Assembly: GCA_021808195.1 (NCBI GenBank)
Contig: JAKBCE010000051.1
Location: 1-19,215 of the forward strand
DNA: 19,215 bases
DNA from: Pseudomonadota bacterium
GTDB lineage: Bacteria; Pseudomonadota; Gammaproteobacteria; Steroidobacterales; Steroidobacteraceae
Direction of reading: 5' to 3'
Part shown: piece by piece, positions 15,850-19,215 of the stretch
Layout: the number at the start of each line of letters is the position of its first letter
Numbering within the stretch: the stretch's first letter is position 1
Translations under genes and position numbers: made by a program
The notes under the pieces: model-generated
What the model was told of the DNA's origin: nothing
The model's input: the letters and a program-made list of their open reading frames with translations, nothing else
Databases searched by the model: none

Positions 15850-16006
15850 ACCGCAGCGCCCCGTCCGGTCCCGGTCCGCCTACGCGGCCTGCGCAGCGTG
15901 CGGTAAGTCACAGATCGGCGCTCCGGGCACGGAGTTTTGCGCCGCGCTGCCGAAACACTGAATCGATTGCGAAGCGTTCGTCCGCGCTTCAGAGGATGCT
16001 CTGATC

Positions 16007-17182
16007 ATGGGATTCTGGCTGCTCACGCCGCTGCTGCTCGCTGCTGCCGCCGTCGCACTCCGACCGGCGCTGCGCCGTGCGTTCGGCGCGGTGGCCGGCG
16101 GTCAGGCCGCCGGCGACGAGACGGCCGCCGAGGCCCCGCCCGAACCGCAGCCCACCCCCGCCGCGGCGCCCCCTCCCGAGGTGCAGATCCCCTCTCCCGT
16201 CCCTCTCCCGGTTGCCGAATCCACCTCCGCCCCGCTGGAGGCGGCAGAGATTTTTGCGCGGCTGCGCGCCCTGGAACTCGGCCTCGCCGCCCCGCCCGGC
16301 GCTGAGGCCGAGGACGAGCGCAAGGTCGCGCAGGCGCTCGGTGCGATCGGGGATGCGGCCACGGAGCGGCGCTACTTCCCGCGCCGCCCGAACCTGCTGC
16401 CGCAGCTGATGCACGCCATCCACGACGAGTCCGTCGCACGGCGTCAGCTGGTCGCGATCATCGCCCGGGATCCGGCGCTGGTCGACAGCCTGCTGCGCAT
16501 GGCGAACAGCTCTTTCTATCGCCTCACCCCGCAGCCGGTGGAATCCATCGAACGGGCGGTCGCAGTCCTCGGCAGCGACGGACTGCGTTCGGTCATCGCC
16601 ACTGCGCTGATGCAGCCGATTTTCAACGCCGTCGCCGCTGCGGAGTTCCCCAGATTTCCGCAGCTGGTCTGGGAGCACGCCCTACGCTCGGCGCAGGCCG
16701 CGGTGGTCCATGCGGCCGTGGCCGAACGCATCGAGCCGTTCACGGCTGAGTTGCTCAGCCTGATCAGCGGCATGGCGGAGATCGTGCTGTTCCGGGCGGT
16801 GCGCGCCCGATGTGCGGCGGCGAGCGGCGGCGGAGCTGGCGCCGCGGGACTGCTCGATACACTGCTGAAAGGACACGCCGCACCGCTCGCGCAGCGGATC
16901 GGCACCGATTGGCACCTCTCCGAGGCAGCCCTGGCGGCACTCGCCGAACAGACCTCGCCGGACGTGCCCGCGAGCGCACTCGGCCGCTCGCTGCGCTTCG
17001 GCCGTCTCGCCGGCGCACTCGCCCTGCTGCATGCCAACGGACAGATCAACCAGGCGACCGTGCGCGAGTCCCTCCCGCCGAGCGCACTGCCGGCCGCCCA
17101 CACCGACACGCTCGTCACCAAGCTGCTGCTGCCGTTCCAGGATCCGCGCACCGCGTCCGGACCACGAGCCCCGCGACGCTAA
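16007..17182 (+). CDS. Membrane-anchored HDOD-domain protein
   Basis: A 391-residue protein with an N-terminal hydrophobic helix (about 3-19), a long Pro/Ala/Glu-rich linker (about 35-80) and an HDOD domain (about 122-330). The HDOD part shows LLPQLMHAIHDE, IIARDPALVDSLLRMANSSFYR and SIERAVAVLGSDGLRSVI, the classic core. HDOD domains lack HD-phosphohydrolase metal residues and act in signalling, often around cyclic-di-GMP, motility or chemotaxis. Most are soluble or fused to EAL, GGDEF or receiver domains, so a bare HDOD on a membrane anchor is somewhat unusual. GAGGA lies ten bases before the ATG. The following small membrane protein may be co-transcribed. No specific role can be assigned. 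Confidence 0.85.
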   Translation: MGFWLLTPLLLAAAAVALRPALRRAFGAVAGGQAAGDETAAEAPPEPQPTPAAAPPPEVQIPSPVPLPVAESTSAPLEAAEIFARLRALELGLAAPPGAEAEDERKVAQALGAIGDAATERRYFPRRPNLLPQLMHAIHDESVARRQLVAIIARDPALVDSLLRMANSSFYRLTPQPVESIERAVAVLGSDGLRSVIATALMQPIFNAVAAAEFPRFPQLVWEHALRSAQAAVVHAAVAERIEPFTAELLSLISGMAEIVLFRAVRARCAAASGGGAGAAGLLDTLLKGHAAPLAQRIGTDWHLSEAALAALAEQTSPDVPASALGRSLRFGRLAGALALLHANGQINQATVRESLPPSALPAAHTDTLVTKLLLPFQDPRTASGPRAPRR

Positions 17183-17268
17183 ATGATGCGCCTGCCGAGA
17201 GTGGACGCGGCGTGCGAACAAGCCGATGATCGCGATTCGGCCTCTGACTGCGCCGCGGAATACCCCTC

Positions 17269-17568
17269 ATGACCGAAGTACTGCCCGTCCTCCTCTCCAC
17301 ACTCGCCGGCACGGTGCTCGGCGCGCTCATTGCCTGGCTGCTGACGCATCTGTATGCCCGGCTCGCGCTGCGCGAGATGCGCAAGCAGCGTGACCAGCTC
17401 GAACGCTACAACCGGACGCTGACGATGCTGCTGAAGGGATGGGAGGACCAAGGACACGTGGAGCTCTCCCGCAACGCACGTGGTGAGGTCAGCGGCGGAC
17501 GGGTGCTCGGCGGCAGCGCCGGAGCGCTGGTAGAGTCCGCCGAGCCCGGCGCGCCGCGCCGCTTCTGA
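17269..17568 (+). CDS. Small single-helix membrane protein of unknown function
   Basis: A 99-residue protein with one N-terminal hydrophobic helix (about 6-29: VLLSTLAGTVLGALIAWLLTHLY), then a charged, probably coiled-coil stretch (about 32-58: REMRKQRDQLERYNRTL) and a Gly/Ala-rich tail. I do not recognise the family. Coding is supported by the clean membrane-helix plus coiled-coil pattern and by the 86-base spacing after the HDOD gene on the same strand. The ribosome site is weak. It may work beside the HDOD protein at the membrane, but this is context only. Confidence 0.6.
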   Translation: MTEVLPVLLSTLAGTVLGALIAWLLTHLYARLALREMRKQRDQLERYNRTLTMLLKGWEDQGHVELSRNARGEVSGGRVLGGSAGALVESAEPGAPRRF

Positions 17569-17596
17569 GACCCGCTGCAGCCTGCGCCGGCTGACG

Positions 17597-18844
17597 CTAG
17601 GCTCGGCGGCCGGCGAGCCGGTCCAGCCCGGCGCGCAGATCAGCCCGGACGTCCTCGAAGTCTTCGAGTCCGACCTGAACCCGCAGGCACAGCCCCTGCG
17701 CACGCCACTCGGTCGCCGTCCGGTACGTGCGGCAGTCGAAGGGAATGATCAGGCTCTCGAAGCCGCCCCAGGAATACCCCATGCCGAAGATGCGCATCGC
17801 ATCGAGCATGCGCGCGAGGTCTTCGCGGGTGAATCCGGGACGCAGGATGAAGGAAAACACCCCCGTGGAGCCGCTGAAATCGCGCTTCCAGAACGCATGC
17901 CCCGGGCAGGAGGGCAATGCGGGGTGCAGCAGCGTCTCGACCTCCGGCTGCGCGGCGAGCCACTCGGCGAGCTGCAATCCTCGCCGCTCGGCTTCCTGCA
18001 GCCGGATGTGCAGCGTGCGCATGCCGCGCAACGCCAGATAGCAGTCCTCGGCCCCCGGCAGCATGGCCATGCTGCGATAGGTCTCCTTCAGCCGCGGCCA
18101 GAGCCGCTCATTGGCACTCACGAGCCCGAGCAGGATGTCCGAGTGGCCGCTCAGATACTTCGTACCCGCCTCCACCACCAGATCGCAGCCGTGCTCGTGG
18201 GCACGGAAGTACAGCGGCGTCGCCCAGGTGTTGTCGATGATCGTCGTCAGCGAGCGCTCACGCGCCAGCGCAGTAATCGCCGGCACGTCCTGAACTTCGA
18301 ACGTCTGCGAGCCGGGCGACTCGAGGAAGATCGTCGAGGTATTCGGCCGGATCAGCGCCGCGAGGCCCGCACCGAGCATCGGATCGTAGTAGGTCGTCTC
18401 GACTCCGAACCGCGCAAGCAGCTTGCCGCACAACGCGCGGGTCGGCAGGTAGACGCTATCGGGCATGAGCAGATGATCGCCGCTCCTCAGCGCCGTGAGC
18501 AGCGCCAGGGTGACCGCCCCGAGGCCGGAGGCGGCGAGTGAGGTACCGGCCGCTCCGCTGAGTGCGCTCCAGGCGCTCTCCAGACTCTCGAGGGTCGGGG
18601 AACCCGCGGTGCCGTAGCTGTAGCGGGCACGCTCGTGCTCCAGATCGTCGAGCGTCTTGAACAGCACCGTCGAACCGCGGTAGAGCGGCGTATTGACGAA
18701 GCCATAATGCGTATCGGACATGCGCCCGAGCTGAGCGAGCCGGGTGCCAATGCCGAGGGCCTCTGCGGAGTCTTTCATGGTGCGCGTCATCGCCTGCCGA
18801 GCGGAAGGGTGCACTCTAATCAAAGTCCCGCCCTGAGCGCTCAT
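17597..18844 (-). CDS. metC: Cystathionine beta-lyase-like PLP enzyme
   Basis: A 415-residue Cys/Met-metabolism PLP enzyme. Y75/Y77 lie in RARYSYGTAGSPT, D204 in TIIDNTWATP binds the cofactor nitrogen, and K229 in EAGTKYLSGHSD forms the Schiff base. Local motifs such as FNTPLY-like FVNTPLYRGSTVLF, SYGTAGSPT and YSWGGFESL are of the MetC (cystathionine to homocysteine, pyruvate and ammonia) branch rather than MetB. The ATG at 18844 has AGGA eight bases upstream, but that site lies in the hairpin next to the TnpB gene. Family similarity only begins near MKDSAEALG, so an ATG at 18778 (393 residues) may be the older start and the first 22 residues a later addition. The gene is convergent with the small membrane protein, 28 bases away. 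Confidence 0.85.
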   Translation of the reverse strand: MSAQGGTLIRVHPSARQAMTRTMKDSAEALGIGTRLAQLGRMSDTHYGFVNTPLYRGSTVLFKTLDDLEHERARYSYGTAGSPTLESLESAWSALSGAAGTSLAASGLGAVTLALLTALRSGDHLLMPDSVYLPTRALCGKLLARFGVETTYYDPMLGAGLAALIRPNTSTIFLESPGSQTFEVQDVPAITALARERSLTTIIDNTWATPLYFRAHEHGCDLVVEAGTKYLSGHSDILLGLVSANERLWPRLKETYRSMAMLPGAEDCYLALRGMRTLHIRLQEAERRGLQLAEWLAAQPEVETLLHPALPSCPGHAFWKRDFSGSTGVFSFILRPGFTREDLARMLDAMRIFGMGYSWGGFESLIIPFDCRTYRTATEWRAQGLCLRVQVGLEDFEDVRADLRAGLDRLAGRRA

Positions 18845-18845
18845 C

Positions 18846-18864
18846 GGGCTGTTCCTGACAGCCC
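18846..18864 (-). repeat. Perfect hairpin between tnpB and metC, possible IS right-end structure
   Basis: GGGCTGT and ACAGCCC are perfect seven-base arms around a five-base loop. The hairpin begins directly after the TnpB stop codon and ends one base before the metC start codon. IS200/IS605 elements carry subterminal hairpins near the right end that are recognised by TnpA and form part of the TnpB guide RNA, so this is a candidate right end. No U-run follows it, so it is not an evident terminator. Confidence 0.45.
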
Positions 18865-19215
18865 TTAAGCGCTCTTGGCCCTTGCGGGCTGTTCGGCGAG
18901 TTCACGGTTCAGCGTGGGGCGGCGCTGAGCGCACTCGACGGTCACCCGCCGTGTGCGCTCCGCCGCGCAGACCACTCCCCGTGCGTCACTTCCCGGCCCC
19001 TTGCCGGTAGGGACCGAGCCGGTCACAGCGAGCTGCCGCAACCCCTCGGCCCGGATGTTATTCGCCGCGTTCTCATCGCGGTCATGGGAGACCCCGCAGG
19101 CGGGACACGCCCAGCGCTTCGCGCCGCCCAGTGCGGCATGCACCGTGCCGCACGCGAAGCAGCGTTTGCTGCTGGGATAATAGCGATCGATCTCGATCAC
19201 CTGCCGCCCGGCCCA
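18865..19215 (-). CDS. tnpB: C-terminal part of a TnpB (IS200/IS605 family OrfB) protein, cut by the right edge
   Basis: The last 116 residues of a TnpB-type RNA-guided nuclease, open to the window edge. After WAGRQVIEIDRYYPSSKRC comes the target-nucleic-acid-binding zinc ribbon, with CFACG and CPACG pairs, then HDRDENAANNI, which supplies the third RuvC acidic residue. This arrangement is diagnostic of TnpB, ancestor of Cas12. The remainder is a normal disordered tail. The earlier RuvC motifs are outside the window, so activity cannot be judged. No TnpA is visible. Confidence 0.9.
   Translation of the reverse strand, partial: WAGRQVIEIDRYYPSSKRCFACGTVHAALGGAKRWACPACGVSHDRDENAANNIRAEGLRQLAVTGSVPTGKGPGSDARGVVCAAERTRRVTVECAQRRPTLNRELAEQPARAKSA

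Noticed and set aside
17578..17593. Five-pair hairpin CAGCC/GGCTG between convergent genes
   Set aside because: It is short and lacks a U-run on either strand. It is too weak to call a terminator.
1..19215. CRISPR arrays, tRNA or rRNA genes
   Set aside because: No regularly spaced repeats and no recognisable tRNA or rRNA segments were found by reading. A covariance-model scan was not possible.

Overview
The window is GC-rich bacterial DNA, densely coding on both strands. It most resembles a gammaproteobacterium of the Xanthomonadales/Nevskiales/Steroidobacteraceae type. That placement is inferred from gene families and high GC: a NtrC/NtrY-type pair joined to a MacB-type export operon, a xylonate-dehydratase-type IlvD/Edd enzyme, and HDOD proteins. 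No rRNA, tRNA or other taxonomic marker is present.

Layout, left to right. (1) 1-862: an ANTAR RNA-binding regulator on the minus strand. A leader with mutually exclusive hairpins separates it from the first codons of a further minus-strand gene that runs off the left edge. (2) 1227-3927: a DgoR-like GntR/FCD repressor, divergent from an IlvD/Edd sugar-acid dehydratase. (3) 4012 to about 4100: a decayed start of a DUF1348 (SnoaL-like) gene. (4) 4301-11510, minus strand: a five-gene operon read as HlyD-like adaptor, MacB-type ATPase, double-length FtsX/MacB permease, NtrC-type sigma54 activator and NtrY-type histidine kinase. A strong -24/-12 sigma54 promoter (11546-11561) precedes it, with two palindromes of the same core upstream (11622-11665). 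This suggests self-controlled, stress-responsive export. (5) 11718-13548, minus strand: an SMP-30-type lactonase followed by 2-dehydro-3-deoxygalactonokinase (dgoK). (6) 13706-15849, minus strand: a UDP-glucuronate 4-epimerase-like enzyme and an EamA transporter. (7) 16007-17568, plus strand: a membrane-anchored HDOD protein and a small one-helix protein. (8) 17597-18844, minus strand: a cystathionine beta-lyase-like PLP enzyme. The tail of a TnpB (IS200/IS605-type) gene lies directly upstream and enters from the right edge.

How it fits together. The lactonase, dehydratase and DgoK would be consecutive steps of an oxidative aldose route (aldonolactone to aldonate to 2-keto-3-deoxy acid to its phosphate), with the DgoR-like protein as the likely switch. 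An 8-mer (TGATTATT) occurs in both promoter regions of this split set. The sugar dehydrogenase and aldolase are not in the window. The sigma54 export operon sits between the two halves and appears to be a separate module. No CRISPR array, tRNA, rRNA or complete mobile element was found. The most unusual features are the sigma54 promoter with its tandem palindromes, the TnpB tail abutting the lyase start codon, the leader next to the ANTAR gene, and the DUF1348 relic.
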